Shown here in pieces: positions 8,365 through 18,400 of a stretch of DNA of 47,852 nucleotides. The position numbers were made by a program, and so were the translations under genes. The notes under the pieces were generated by a model. It saw nothing but the letters and a program-made list of their open reading frames with translations. It was not told where the DNA came from and ran no database searches. Origin of the DNA: Nannocystaceae bacterium (GTDB lineage Bacteria; Myxococcota_A; Polyangia; Nannocystales; Nannocystaceae); contig JAIBBS010000049.1 in the NCBI GenBank assembly GCA_019694555.1, forward strand, positions 1-47,852. The letters are read 5' to 3'. Position 1 is the stretch's first letter. Each line of letters opens with the position of its first letter.

Positions 8365-9599
8365 TGCCCAAGACGGCGCCGCTGGTGTGGCTGGTGGCGG
8401 TGGCGGCATGCCACGGCCCGACTGCGGCGTCGGGCGATGCCGCGGGCGACGCGTCGTCGTCGTCGTCGTCCAGCGCCGGCAGCGACGACGGCAGCAGCGG
8501 CGATGCGCACGGGCCCGATCGCGTGACCCACGGCGAGCCCGGCAGCGGGGGCGAGAGCAGCTCCGGTGGCGACGCACCGCCGCCGCAATGGCAGTGGTCG
8601 TTGCCGCCGGGCTTCCCCGAGCCGTGGGTGCCGCCCGACAACCCGATGTCGACCGCGAAGGTCGAGCTGGGCCGTCATCTGTTCTACGACACGCGGCTGT
8701 CGGTCGACGGCAGCTACAGCTGCGCGAGCTGCCACCAGCAGGCGCTGGCGTTCACCGACGGCCACGCCCACGCGCAGGGCGTGACCGGGCAGCAGCACCC
8801 GCGCAGCGCGATGAGCCTGGCCAACGTCGCGTACGCCGGCAGCCTCGCGTGGGCCAACCCGGCGCTGCTCGAGCTCGAGGCCCACGCGCTGGGGCCGTTG
8901 TTCGGCACCACGCCGATCGAGCAGGGGCTGGTCGACGAGGCCGACCTGCTCGCGCGCATCGCCGACGAGCCGCGCTACGACGCGCTGTTCGCCGACGCCT
9001 ATCCCGACGAGGAAAAGCCGCGCACGCTGGCGCACGTGGCCCAGGCCATCGCCGCGTTCGAGCGCACGATCATCTCCGGGCGCGCGCCGTTCGACCGGTG
9101 GTTCTTCGAGGGCGACGAGTCGGCGATCAGCGAGTCGGCCAAGCGCGGCTGGGCGCTGTTCAACTTCCCGGGCCAGTGCACCTACTGCCACTTCAACTTC
9201 GACTACAGCGACTCGACGTACTTCGCGTCGCTGCCCGAACGCACGACGCCGTTTCACAACACCGGGCTGTACGACCTCGACGGCGCGGGCGCCTACCCCG
9301 AGGGCAACGAGGGGCTCATGCGGATCACCGGCGATCCCGCCGACATGGGCAAGTTCAAGTCGCCGACGCTGCGCAACATCGCCGTGACCGCGCCGTACAT
9401 GCACGACGGCAGCGTCGCGACGCTGCAGGACGTGCTCGATCACTACGCCGCCGGCGGCCGCGCGGGCGGTCCGCTGGTGGATCATCGGGTCAAGCCGTTC
9501 GCGCTCAAGCCCGACGAGGTCGCGGACTTCCTCGCGTTCTTCGACAGCCTCACCGACGAGGCACTGCTGACGGATCCGGCGCTCGCCGATCCGTGGTGA
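8364..9599 (+). CDS. Di-heme enzyme of the MbnH / MXAN_0977 (CCP-MauG) class, lipoprotein
   Basis: A 411-aa protein with lipobox VAAC (C16) and a Ser/Gly linker, then the class entry signature LPPGFPEPWVPPDNPM and ELGRHLFYD. Two c-type haem sites follow, CASCH (120-124) and CTYCH (272-276). The late motif KSPTLRNIAVTAPYMHDGSV is typical of the cytochrome c peroxidase/MauG superfamily. MauG uses peroxide-derived high-valent haems to build tryptophan tryptophylquinone. MbnH converts a Trp of its partner MbnP to kynurenine. In Myxococcus the related gene sits beside an MbnP-type gene; here its partner is instead a lysyl-oxidase-like protein. The axial ligand that separates peroxidases (Met) from MauG/MbnH (Tyr) cannot be settled by eye. 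The ATG overlaps the upstream stop codon. Confidence 0.88.
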   Translation: MPKTAPLVWLVAVAACHGPTAASGDAAGDASSSSSSSAGSDDGSSGDAHGPDRVTHGEPGSGGESSSGGDAPPPQWQWSLPPGFPEPWVPPDNPMSTAKVELGRHLFYDTRLSVDGSYSCASCHQQALAFTDGHAHAQGVTGQQHPRSAMSLANVAYAGSLAWANPALLELEAHALGPLFGTTPIEQGLVDEADLLARIADEPRYDALFADAYPDEEKPRTLAHVAQAIAAFERTIISGRAPFDRWFFEGDESAISESAKRGWALFNFPGQCTYCHFNFDYSDSTYFASLPERTTPFHNTGLYDLDGAGAYPEGNEGLMRITGDPADMGKFKSPTLRNIAVTAPYMHDGSVATLQDVLDHYAAGGRAGGPLVDHRVKPFALKPDEVADFLAFFDSLTDEALLTDPALADPW

Positions 9600-9618
9600 G
9601 CCGGTCCGCGGCGCTCAC
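9596..9618. other. Small hairpin joining two convergent stop codons
   Basis: GTGAGC (9596-9601) pairs with GCTCAC (9613-9618). The arms contain the TGA of the plus-strand gene and the complement of the minus-strand TGA. Three of the six pairs are automatic because both stops are TGA. There is no T-tract, so terminator function is uncertain. Confidence 0.4.
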
Positions 9619-10532
9619 GGCGAGGCGCGCGGATCGTCGAAGCCGGTGGCCTCGAGCATCTCCCAGCTGGGATAGCCGGCCTCGTCGGCGCGATCGAGCC
9701 AGCGCGCGGCCTGCTCGGCGGTGCCGTCGATCTCCTCGCCGAGGATCATGATCGCCAGCGTGGCGGCGGCGCGGCCGTTGCCGCGATCGGCCGCGCGCGT
9801 GTAGTACTGCGCGGCCTTGGCCATGTCGACGGTGCCGTTGCTGCCCGAGGCCCACGCGGCGCCGAGGTTGTAGAGCGCGCGCGGATGCTCGGCCGCAGCG
9901 GCGCGGTCGAGCCACGCCTGCGAGGCCTCGGGGTCGGGGTCGACCGCCAGACCCTGCGCGAAGACGATGTACAGCTCGAACATCGCGTCGGCGTCGCCGG
10001 CCTCGGCGGCGCGGCGGTGGCACGCGTAGGCGGCGTCGAGCTCGTCGAGCCAGTGGTGCACGAGCCCGGTCTGGTAGACCTCGGCGGGCTGCGGGTCCGC
10101 GAGCGACTGCAGCGACGCGAGCGCGAGCCGCTGCACCTGGGCGCTCGCGTGTCGCGACAGTCGTGCGAACTGCAGCGTGGCCTCGCGATCGCCCAGCCGT
10201 GCGGCCTCGGCCCACGCGCGCAAGCTCGCCTGCAGCGCAGGATTGTCGTCTTCGATCGCCTGCGCCGCCGCCGACCACGGCCGCGCGTCGGCGTCGGCGG
10301 GATCGATGCCCTCGAACGCGCCCAGGGTTCGCAGCACCGCGAAGTAGCACTGCGCAATCGTGCGATACGCTGCGGAGCTCCCGCCCTGCGCGGCGGTCCA
10401 CAGCTGCTCCATCATGGTGCGCTCGGTGCCGGGAACGTCGGCGATGAGGCCGATGACCGCGTCGCCGCGCACGAAGTTGTCGAACAGCGCGCGTCCGCGT
10501 TGCAGTGCTTGTTGGGCCTCGGGGGATGTCAC
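9615..10532 (-). CDS. Sel1/TPR-repeat protein
   Basis: A 305-aa soluble protein made of helical repeats. The C-terminal half has Sel1-like phrases (ALYNLGAAWASGSNGTVDMA, then AAQYYTRAADRGNGRAAATL), and earlier repeats are more degenerate. Such solenoids are protein-binding scaffolds; no enzymatic motif is seen. No signal peptide is apparent from the chosen GTG start at 10532. The frame extends further upstream only as Arg/Pro-rich sequence that looks non-coding. It is convergent with the di-heme gene, with only 15 nt between stops. Confidence 0.72.
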   Translation of the reverse strand: MTSPEAQQALQRGRALFDNFVRGDAVIGLIADVPGTERTMMEQLWTAAQGGSSAAYRTIAQCYFAVLRTLGAFEGIDPADADARPWSAAAQAIEDDNPALQASLRAWAEAARLGDREATLQFARLSRHASAQVQRLALASLQSLADPQPAEVYQTGLVHHWLDELDAAYACHRRAAEAGDADAMFELYIVFAQGLAVDPDPEASQAWLDRAAAAEHPRALYNLGAAWASGSNGTVDMAKAAQYYTRAADRGNGRAAATLAIMILGEEIDGTAEQAARWLDRADEAGYPSWEMLEATGFDDPRASP

Positions 10533-10642
10533 GGGGGGATCATGCCTGCGTTGGCGTCGGGGTGACGTGGCCCCGCGCCGCGGCCGCGGGGCGCGGTCTG
10601 GGCCGCCCTGGGCGGGGCGCGGCCATGGCGTGAGTCGACGCC

Positions 10643-10660
10643 CACGCGCGCGCGCGCGTG
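10643..10660. other. Alternating pyrimidine-purine (CG)n tract
   Basis: Eighteen consecutive alternating pyrimidine-purine bases, mostly CG, with a 14-bp palindromic core. They lie in the 167-bp divergent gap between the Sel1 gene and the propeller-like lipoprotein gene. Such tracts can adopt Z-DNA under negative supercoiling. In a genome this rich in GC it may be chance. Confidence 0.5.
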
Positions 10661-10699
10661 CGACACGGGATCGTCGCGCCGCGACCATCGCCCCTTGCG

Positions 10700-12952
10700 A
10701 TGTCGCGTGACGCACTGCTGCTCCTGGTGCTGGTGCCCTGGCTCGGCAGCTGCGGCCGCGACGAGGTCGCCCTCGGGGAGATCACTGCAGGCAGCAGCGG
10801 GAGCTCGAGTGGGGGCGCCAGCGGAGACTCGACGCTCGGGGGCAGCGAAGACGGATGGAGCAGCACGGCGCCCGGGACCAGTGGCTCGGGCTCGGGCAGC
10901 AGCAGCGGCGAGAGCACCGGCGCGGTCGAGACCACGACGTCGCAGGGGTCGAGCTCGGGGCTCGCGACGGGCACGGACGGCTCGAGCGGCGGCTCATCGA
11001 CGTCGAGCACCGGTGCGGACACGGACGGCGCGACGGGGTCGAGCGGAGACCCGAGCACGTCGGGCACGAGCACGGGCGGCACGAGCACGGGCGGCACGAG
11101 CACGGGCGGCACGAGCACGGGCGGCACGAGCAGCGCAGGCAGCGAGTCCAGCAGCGGCACCGGTGGCGACACCGACGGCGGCGGCACCTGCGAGGGTACG
11201 GTCGCGCGGACGCACGTCGGTGGTGTCGCCAGCGATCACGCCGGCGATCGCTTCGTCACCTTCGACGCAGGCGCGAACCTGGTGCTGTGGGACGCCGCCA
11301 CGCTCGACGTGCTGTTCGAGACCCGCCCGGTCGACCGCGCCGAGATCGCGGCGGGCACGCTGGCGTACGACAGCGCCGCGCACGACGTCGTGTCGATCGT
11401 CGACGCGACCACCGGGACGCCCACGGCCACGGTGCCGTATGCGTTCGTCTGGGGCGTCGCGTCCGACGGTAGCTACGTCTGGACCGCGAGCGGCACCGCG
11501 CTGTCGGTGTACGAACTCGACGGCTCGCTGCGTTGGTCGGTCGCCGACAGCTTCCTCGGGGTCCACACGCTCGCGTTGCCCGACGCACTGCACGTCTACG
11601 CGCCGCAGCAGAGCACCACCGAGGTCCTCCACGTCTCGGCCGATGCCGGCGTCGTCGACAGCGACGCGTTCACCGGCAGCTTCGGCGGATGGTTTGCGGA
11701 TGCCCCGCGCTACTGGACGCAGCAGGGCATGGCCTACCGCGTGTACGACGTCGACAACACGCTGCTCGCGCTCGAACTGGGCACGCCGTGGCATGGGTGG
11801 GGCACGCGGCTGGTGGTCGACTGGAACGTGATCGACGTGTCCGATCCCGACACCGTGCTCGCGAACATCGGCGGCGATCACCTCGAGGACGGAGCTGCGG
11901 TGTTGTGGCGCACCAACGACGGTGCCGCGACGCTCATCGAGCTCGACACCGACCCGATCACGATCACCGCGGTCGCGCCGGGCTGCTGCATCACCGACGA
12001 CTCGCCGAGCTTCTCCTACGCGCAGGGACACTGGCTGCTGGGCGGCGACCACGGCACGCTCACCGACGAGCTGGGCCGCGCGCCCACGGTCGGGCAGGTC
12101 GACGCCATCGCGGGTTCGACCGCGGGTCGCATGGCGCTGGCGCTGCACGGCGGCGTGCTGCACGTCGCGGACGTCGGCGCCGACTGCAGCTGGAACGAGA
12201 TCTCGAGCTTCCCGCGCACCGGTCGAGACCTGCGGATGTCGGGTGACGGCACCACCTTGCTGTCGACGGAACGCTGGACGCCCATGTTCGGCTCGAATCG
12301 CGACGGCACGCGGATCTACGCGTTGCCCGACGGCGCACTGCAGGCGGAGTCCTCGCTCTCCGTCATGTCCGACAGCCTGCAGGGCCACGACATCTCCGAC
12401 GACGCGAGCGTGTGGTCGCGGATGTGGACCAACACCGGGCTCGGGAGCTACGCGGTCGCGGGCGCGGTCACGCTGTTCGACTTCGGCCTCTGCATCCCGC
12501 TGATCGCCCCCGACGCCCAGCACGTGGTGATCAGCGACGGCGGCACAGGGATCTTCCCCACCTGGTCGAGCTCGACGACCTACTTCTACGACCCGCAGGA
12601 CTTCGCCGGCGTCATCGACGGCGTCGCGCACGGCTTCATCGACCAGGGGCACGTGCTGGTCGGCCACTACGCCGACTGCGGCGGCAACTGCATCTCGATG
12701 ACGAGCTCGGACATCGTCGACATGACCGGCACCGTCGTCGCGACCACGACGCTGCCCGATCTCCGGCGTCTGCGTCGCATCGACGACGGCGCGGCGGTCG
12801 CGTTCGATGCCGCGGGCAACGGTGCGATCTACGACATCATGGGCGGCGTGCTGCTGTGGCAGGCGCCCGCGGGCGCGGCGGTCGAGGTCGCGGGGCCGGA
12901 CCACGTGCTGGTGTCGACCGGGGCGCGCGTCGACGTCGTGCGCTGGCGCTGA
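10700..12952 (+). CDS. Large propeller-like lipoprotein
   Basis: A 750-aa protein with signal peptide and lipobox LGSC (C18). A very long Ser/Thr/Gly linker (about 19-163) ends in near-perfect TSTGG repeats. A globular domain of about 585 residues follows, built from repeating beta-rich units such as NLVLWDAATLDVLFETR and YVWTASGTALSVYELDG. These resemble blades of WD40/YVTN/PQQ-type beta-propellers. No catalytic motif is recognisable. It should be anchored in the cell envelope and may act as a binding protein. The ATG at 10700 is the first start that gives a clean signal peptide. No clear ribosome binding site or -10 box precedes it. Confidence 0.78.
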   Translation: MSRDALLLLVLVPWLGSCGRDEVALGEITAGSSGSSSGGASGDSTLGGSEDGWSSTAPGTSGSGSGSSSGESTGAVETTTSQGSSSGLATGTDGSSGGSSTSSTGADTDGATGSSGDPSTSGTSTGGTSTGGTSTGGTSTGGTSSAGSESSSGTGGDTDGGGTCEGTVARTHVGGVASDHAGDRFVTFDAGANLVLWDAATLDVLFETRPVDRAEIAAGTLAYDSAAHDVVSIVDATTGTPTATVPYAFVWGVASDGSYVWTASGTALSVYELDGSLRWSVADSFLGVHTLALPDALHVYAPQQSTTEVLHVSADAGVVDSDAFTGSFGGWFADAPRYWTQQGMAYRVYDVDNTLLALELGTPWHGWGTRLVVDWNVIDVSDPDTVLANIGGDHLEDGAAVLWRTNDGAATLIELDTDPITITAVAPGCCITDDSPSFSYAQGHWLLGGDHGTLTDELGRAPTVGQVDAIAGSTAGRMALALHGGVLHVADVGADCSWNEISSFPRTGRDLRMSGDGTTLLSTERWTPMFGSNRDGTRIYALPDGALQAESSLSVMSDSLQGHDISDDASVWSRMWTNTGLGSYAVAGAVTLFDFGLCIPLIAPDAQHVVISDGGTGIFPTWSSSTTYFYDPQDFAGVIDGVAHGFIDQGHVLVGHYADCGGNCISMTSSDIVDMTGTVVATTTLPDLRRLRRIDDGAAVAFDAAGNGAIYDIMGGVLLWQAPAGAAVEVAGPDHVLVSTGARVDVVRWR
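11066..11125 (+). repeat. Four perfect 15-nt repeats encoding TSTGG
   Basis: ACGAGCACGGGCGGC occurs four times in tandem without a mismatch, followed by a degenerate fifth copy to 11140. It lies in the linker of the 750-aa lipoprotein and keeps frame. Identity at silent positions suggests recent expansion. Confidence 0.9.
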
Positions 12953-12998
12953 GGCACGGACGCACGGACCGCAGAACGCAGCCCGCCCCGTGCCGTCG

Positions 12999-15407
12999 TC
13001 ACCGCACGCTGAAGTGCACCCGCGGCCCCACGACCGCTCGGTCGCGCTCCACCGGCCGCGCGTACAGCTCGTGATCGCCCGGCGGCACCGCCACGCGTGC
13101 GACGAACGGCGCCGTGGCCTCGGCGATGACCTTGCCGTCGAGCACGAACGCGACCGCGTCGAGCTCGAGGCCGGCGGAGGGTCGGGCGATGAGCTCGACG
13201 CGGTCGTCGACACCGGCGGCGGCGCGCGGCAGCACCATGCCCTCGGTCGGTGCGGCGATGGTGAGGGTCGCGGGGCCGGACGATGCGGCGTCGCAGCCGG
13301 CGACGGCGGCGTGGGCCAGCCACGGCAGGCCGGCGGCGTCGCGGCCGGGCGCGCCGTCGGGGAGCTCGCGCAGCCACGCATCGAAGGCCTCGGGCAGGCG
13401 CACGACCGGATCGCCGTGCTCGTCGCAGCGCCAGCGCGCGCGGCCGTCGCTGCCGTTGCCGACGTTGCGCGCGAGCACGTGCACGTCGCAGGCGCGCGCC
13501 GGCGTCGCGCCGGGCACGAAGCGCCGCACCACGCGGTCGGGGCACTGCGCGCCGGGTCGATCGCCCGACAGCGCGCAGACCTCGACGTGCTCGAGTGCGC
13601 CCGGCGGCAGCAGCGGCTCGCGCGTCGGCACGTCGAGCATCGCGCGGCGCATCACGTCGGCGAACAACGGCCCGGCCCCGCCCGCGCCGGAGACCTGCTT
13701 GGTCGGCGATCCGTCGGCGTTGCCGATCCACACCGCGACGGTGCGCTCGCGGGTGTAGCCCACGGTCCACGCGTCTCGGAAGCCCGAGCTCGTGCCGGTC
13801 TTCACCGCCAGCGCGAAGCCGATGTCGAAGGGGCTGCGGCCGTGCAGCAGCCGCACGCGCGCCAGCGGATCGGACAACGCGTCGGTGACCGCCGCCGCGA
13901 CCCCGGGATCGATCACGCGCCGCGGCGTCGCCGGCAGCGCGTCGTGGTCGACGCGCAGCTCGATGGCCTCGCCGCCGCGTGCGAGCGCGACGTAGGCCGC
14001 GGCCAGCTCGCGCAGCTCGACCTCGCCGGTGCCCAGCGCGATCGACAGACCGTAGTGATCCGCGTCGCGGTCGAGGCTGGCGAAGCCCAGCGCGTGCAGG
14101 TCGGCCAGCAGCCGCGTCGGGCCCAGCGCCTGGGCCAGGCGCACCAGCGGCACGTTGAGGCTCGCGGCCAGCGCCTCGCGCAGCGCGATCGGACCGACGT
14201 GGCCGCCGTCGAAGTTGCCCGGCGCCCAGGTGTTGCCGCTGCCCTCGACGAACGCGGTCGGCACGTCCGCGACCAGCTCCGTGGGCGTGTGCCCCTGCGC
14301 CATCGCAGCGGCGACCACGAACGGCTTGAGCGTCGAGCCGGGCTGCCGCAGTGCGCGGACCATGTCGACCTGTCCGTCGATCGCGAGCGCGTCGTGATCG
14401 GCGCTGCCGACATACGCGAGCACGTCGCCGGTGGCGTTGTCGACGACCACGACCGCGGCGTTGCCGACCTCGCGATCGCCGACGGTGACCAGGTGCGTGC
14501 GCACCAGGCCCTCGACGTCGTGCTGCAGCCGCAGGTCCAACGTCGTGCGGGTCTCGCCGTGCGCGCGCAGCCGGCCCTCGGCGCGCAGCATCTCGACGAA
14601 GTGCGGCGCCTCGAACGGATGCGACGGCGTGCGCAGCTGCAGCGGCTCGGCCAGCGCGCGCGCGAGCGCGTCGCCGTCGATCACGCCGTCGTCGTGCAGC
14701 TGCTGCAGCAGCGCGCGCTGCCGCATCACCGCGCGATCGCGATGCAGCATCGGGTCGAGCGCCGACGGGGCCCGCGGCAGCACCGCCAGCAGCGCGGCCT
14801 GGGCCCACGACAGATCGCGCGCCGCGACGCCGAACCACCCCTGTGCCGCGGCCTCGGGCCCGACCAGGCCGCGGCCGTAGGGCAGGCGGTTGAGGTACTC
14901 GAGCAAGATGGTGTCCTTGTCGAGCACCTGCTCGAGGTTCTGTGCCCGCGCGGCCTCGCGCAGCTTGAGCTCGAGGTCGCGGTCGCCCGGGACCCCGCGG
15001 GTGTCGAGCAGCTTGACCAGCTGCTGCGTGATCGTGCTCGCGCCCGAGACCAGCCGGCCGTGGCGCAGGTTCTGCTCGAGCGCACGCGCCAGCGCGGCGC
15101 GGTCGATGCCGTCGTGCTCGAAGAAGGCCCGGTCCTCGCTCGACAGCGTGGCCTGGATCAACCGCTCGCCGATCGCGTCGCGATCGAGCGGTCGTCCGCG
15201 ACGACCGTGGTCGCTCGGCAGCTCGCGCAGCAGCGCGCCGTTGCGATCGAGCACCCGCTGGCCGTCGAACCAGCGATCGTCGAGCTCGGCCTGCGGCGCG
15301 CCGGCCTGCTCGCGCAGCCGCTGCCAGAAGCCGCGCCACGCCAGCCACGCGCCTGCGACGACGATTGCGGCCAGCGCGAGCAGCAGCCGGCGTCGCCGTC
15401 GCGTCAT
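12999..15407 (-). CDS. pbpC: Penicillin-binding protein 1C (bifunctional)
   Basis: An 802-aa class A PBP: N-terminal cytoplasmic Arg run and one membrane helix (about 8-24). A glycosyltransferase-51 domain carries SSEDRAFFEHDG (catalytic Glu91) and TITQQLVK. A transpeptidase domain has SxxK as S358-T-L-K361, SxN as S416-L-N418 and K536-T-G-T. A C-terminal beta domain (about 710-802) matches the extension characteristic of PBP1C. All key residues are present, so it should polymerise and cross-link peptidoglycan in the periplasm. Its ATG overlaps the stop of the alpha-2-macroglobulin gene by 4 nt (ATGA). This reproduces the widespread yfhM-pbpC operon, thought to repair wall breached by attackers while the macroglobulin traps their proteases. 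Confidence 0.93.
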   Translation of the reverse strand: MTRRRRRLLLALAAIVVAGAWLAWRGFWQRLREQAGAPQAELDDRWFDGQRVLDRNGALLRELPSDHGRRGRPLDRDAIGERLIQATLSSEDRAFFEHDGIDRAALARALEQNLRHGRLVSGASTITQQLVKLLDTRGVPGDRDLELKLREAARAQNLEQVLDKDTILLEYLNRLPYGRGLVGPEAAAQGWFGVAARDLSWAQAALLAVLPRAPSALDPMLHRDRAVMRQRALLQQLHDDGVIDGDALARALAEPLQLRTPSHPFEAPHFVEMLRAEGRLRAHGETRTTLDLRLQHDVEGLVRTHLVTVGDREVGNAAVVVVDNATGDVLAYVGSADHDALAIDGQVDMVRALRQPGSTLKPFVVAAAMAQGHTPTELVADVPTAFVEGSGNTWAPGNFDGGHVGPIALREALAASLNVPLVRLAQALGPTRLLADLHALGFASLDRDADHYGLSIALGTGEVELRELAAAYVALARGGEAIELRVDHDALPATPRRVIDPGVAAAVTDALSDPLARVRLLHGRSPFDIGFALAVKTGTSSGFRDAWTVGYTRERTVAVWIGNADGSPTKQVSGAGGAGPLFADVMRRAMLDVPTREPLLPPGALEHVEVCALSGDRPGAQCPDRVVRRFVPGATPARACDVHVLARNVGNGSDGRARWRCDEHGDPVVRLPEAFDAWLRELPDGAPGRDAAGLPWLAHAAVAGCDAASSGPATLTIAAPTEGMVLPRAAAGVDDRVELIARPSAGLELDAVAFVLDGKVIAEATAPFVARVAVPPGDHELYARPVERDRAVVGPRVHFSVR

Positions 15408-18400
15408 CGCGCGCCCCCGGCCCGCGCGGCGGGCACGACCGTCAGCTGCGCGACGTCGCTGTAGCCGAGGCTGTCGGGCTCGTACATCAGCTCGACGCGA
15501 GCGGGCGGCACCGCGAACGTGCCCGGGGTCGTCGCGCGCACCAGGTAGCTGGCGGCGACCCACTCGCCCCACACGCGATCGAAGTACAGATCCACGCGCT
15601 CGTCGTGCAGCGCGGTGTAGCTGGCCTCGGCCGCGCCCCACGACAGCATCTCGTACAGCGCGTGCTTCTCGTCGAGCCCCGGCACCGTGGTCATGCTCGC
15701 GAGGTCGGGCTGGATCGGCTCGAAGCCGGCCGCGATCGCATCGGTCAGCGCGACGTAGCCGATGCGATCGCGATCGATCGTGTCGCCGTCGGGCATGCGC
15801 GCCAGCAGCGTGACGCGCACGATGTCGCCGGGCTCGATCGCCGCGGGGTCGAGGGTCTGGCCGGTGGGCCCGGTGAAGACGCGGAAGATGTCGGGTCCGC
15901 GCTTGGCCGAGGTCGCTGCGAGCGTGCCGACGGCGGCGAAGGGCCGGCGCCAGCGCGCGTCGACGAGGAAGCCGATCGCCGCGTCGCCGCTGCCGCGCAG
16001 CCGCAGCGTCGCGGTGCGACCGCGCAGCTGCGTCAGCGGGATGCGGAAGCGCAGCGCACCGGGGCCCAGCCGCAGCGAGTCGATCGGATCGGCGGCGAGC
16101 GTCTGGCCGTCGAGCTCGACCGCGAGCTCGACCGGCGTCGCGGTCACGTGCACGAGGTGCTCGGCCAGGGCGATCAAGCCGAACGCGGTCGACTGCGTGG
16201 TGTACGAGTCGGTGTCCTCGACGATGCGCTCGAGCAGGGTCGGGCCCAGCGGCGAGGCCGGCCGCAACCGCACCAGCGCCAGCGCGGCCTGGGCACGGGT
16301 GCGCGCGGACGAGCCGTAGTACGCGAACTCGCCGCTGACGGCCTTGCTCAGCAGCTTGCCGTCGGCCGCGAACGCCTGCTCGACGCGATCGAGCAGCTCG
16401 TCGGTGCGCTTGCGCTCGCCGGGCAGGGTCGCCAGCGCCAACGCGAGCGTCGCGTGGCCGAAGGTGCCCTGTTCCTTGGCGTGCTCGACCAGCGAGTCCG
16501 CCGCCGAGGGCGGAAGCGCGCCGGCCTCGGACAGCGACAGCGCGATCGCGGTGCGGACCTCGAGGTCGCCGGGGTACAGGCTCGTGTTGCTCTGCAGCTG
16601 CGCGGTCAGGTAGTCCGTCATGCCTTCGAGCATGCCGGCGGGGATCGTCGCGCCCGCCGCCTTGGCGCGAACGATCGCGCGCATCGCATACGCGGTGCCG
16701 TAGGGGTTCGAGGGGTAGGTGCCGGGCCAGTAGGCGAGGCCGCCATCGCCGGTGCGCATGGTCGCGAGGCGATCGACGCCGGCCTGGATGCGCTCGTCGA
16801 GCTGCGCCTGGCTGTAGCGCAGGAAGCCCAGCCGCGGCAGCAGATCGCGCGCGGCCAGTAGCGGCAGCGTGCCGCTGGTGGTCTGCTCGACGCAGCCGTG
16901 GGGATAGTCCACGAGGTACTCCACGCGCTCGCCCAGCTCGGGCCACAGCGCCACGCCCAGCGTCACCTGCAGATCGGGTTGGTCCTCGTCGGGGAACACG
17001 TCGTCGGGGACCGTCAGCGTCACGTCCTGCGCGCCATGGAAGCTGCCCGCGATCCGCGGCCGCTCGTCGAGGCCGGGCGCCGCGACCGGGATGGTGACCT
17101 CGACGCGATCGCGTGCGCTGCCGTCGCTGCTCGCTCCGTCGAAGCGGAACGCCATCGGCCCCGCGGCCGTCGCAGTGGTCGCGAACGCGACGCGGGCGTG
17201 ACCGGCGGCCGCGAGCTCGACCGTGCGCGAGGCCTCGCCCAGCGTCACCGTCGCCGTCATCGCGGCGTCGGTACCGTTGTGCACCACCGCCGCGGCCTCG
17301 AAGCTGTCGCCGACCACCGCGAAGCGCGGCACCGCCGGCACCACCATCAGCGGCTTGCGCACCTCGAAGCCCTCTTCGCGCACGGCGCCACGGCCGTGAT
17401 CGTCGAGCACCACCGCCATCATGCGGAAGCGCGTGAGGTTGTCGGGCAGCGGCAGCTCCACGCGCACGCGCCCCTCGGCGTCGGTCACGAGGTCGGGCCG
17501 CCACAGTGCGGTCTGCACGAAGTTCTTGCGCGTCGTCACCAGCGACGAGTCGCCCTCGCTGCCGCCGTCGCCCGCGACCTGCGAGCGGCGCACGAACTCG
17601 GCCAGCAGGTCACGGTTGTCGATCACGCGCAGCGACAGACCCGCGGCCGGCCGCAGCGCCGCGACCGGATCGGGGGCGTGGAAGTCGGTCAGGCGCAGCA
17701 CGCCCTCGTCGACCACCGCGAGCGCGAGCTCGGCGTCGGCCACCGGCGCGCCGCCGCGGCTGACCTCGAGCTCGATGGTGGCGCGCTCGCCCGGGGCGTA
17801 GTGCGGTCGATCGCTGCGCAGCGCCAGCTCGAGCCGTGCGTCGCCGAGCGACACCGGCAGCTTGGCCGCGCCCCAGCGCCACTGCAGCGCGATGCTGGGA
17901 TCGCTGTCGATCGGCAACACCGTCGCGGTGACGTAGGCGGTGGGCGCGTGCTCGGCGGTGATCGGCACCTCGAACACCGCGACCGCGCCGTCGCTGCGCT
18001 CGAGCCGGCGCCGCTCGACGTGACGCTCGCCGGCGCCTTCGCGGGTCACGATCGCGATGGCCTCGCGGAAGGGGTTGGTGACCTCGACGCGCGCGACGTC
18101 GCCGGCCTTGTACTCGCGCTTGTCGGCGACGACCTCGAGCGCGCGACCGGGGCGCTGGGGCGCCGCGTCCTCGCGCGGCGACCACACCCACAGGCTGTCG
18201 GAGCCGCCCTTGCGGCCGTCCACGAACGCGGTCACGACGTAGTCGCCGCCGCCGGTGATCGCGAGCGGGCAGTCGACCACCGCCTTGGTCGTGGTCGCAG
18301 TGCAGCGCGCGACCTCGCGGCGCACGATGTGCCAGTGCTCGTCCCACGAGCCGCCCGCGCCGGGCTTGCGCGTGCGCTCCCAGTCGAGTCGCTCGAGCAC

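Noticed and set aside
12953..12998. GGCACGG...CCGTGCC as a terminator between convergent genes
   Set aside because: A 7-bp stem with a long loop and no T-tract; not convincing.
12807..15464. Long plus-strand frame opposite pbpC
   Set aside because: Low-complexity Arg/Gln/Ala sequence; the minus strand encodes an intact PBP1C.
12999..17504. pbpC frame extended to 1501 codons
   Set aside because: The upstream part is antisense-frame noise over the macroglobulin gene. ATG 15407 gives the normal N-terminus and a 4-nt overlap.
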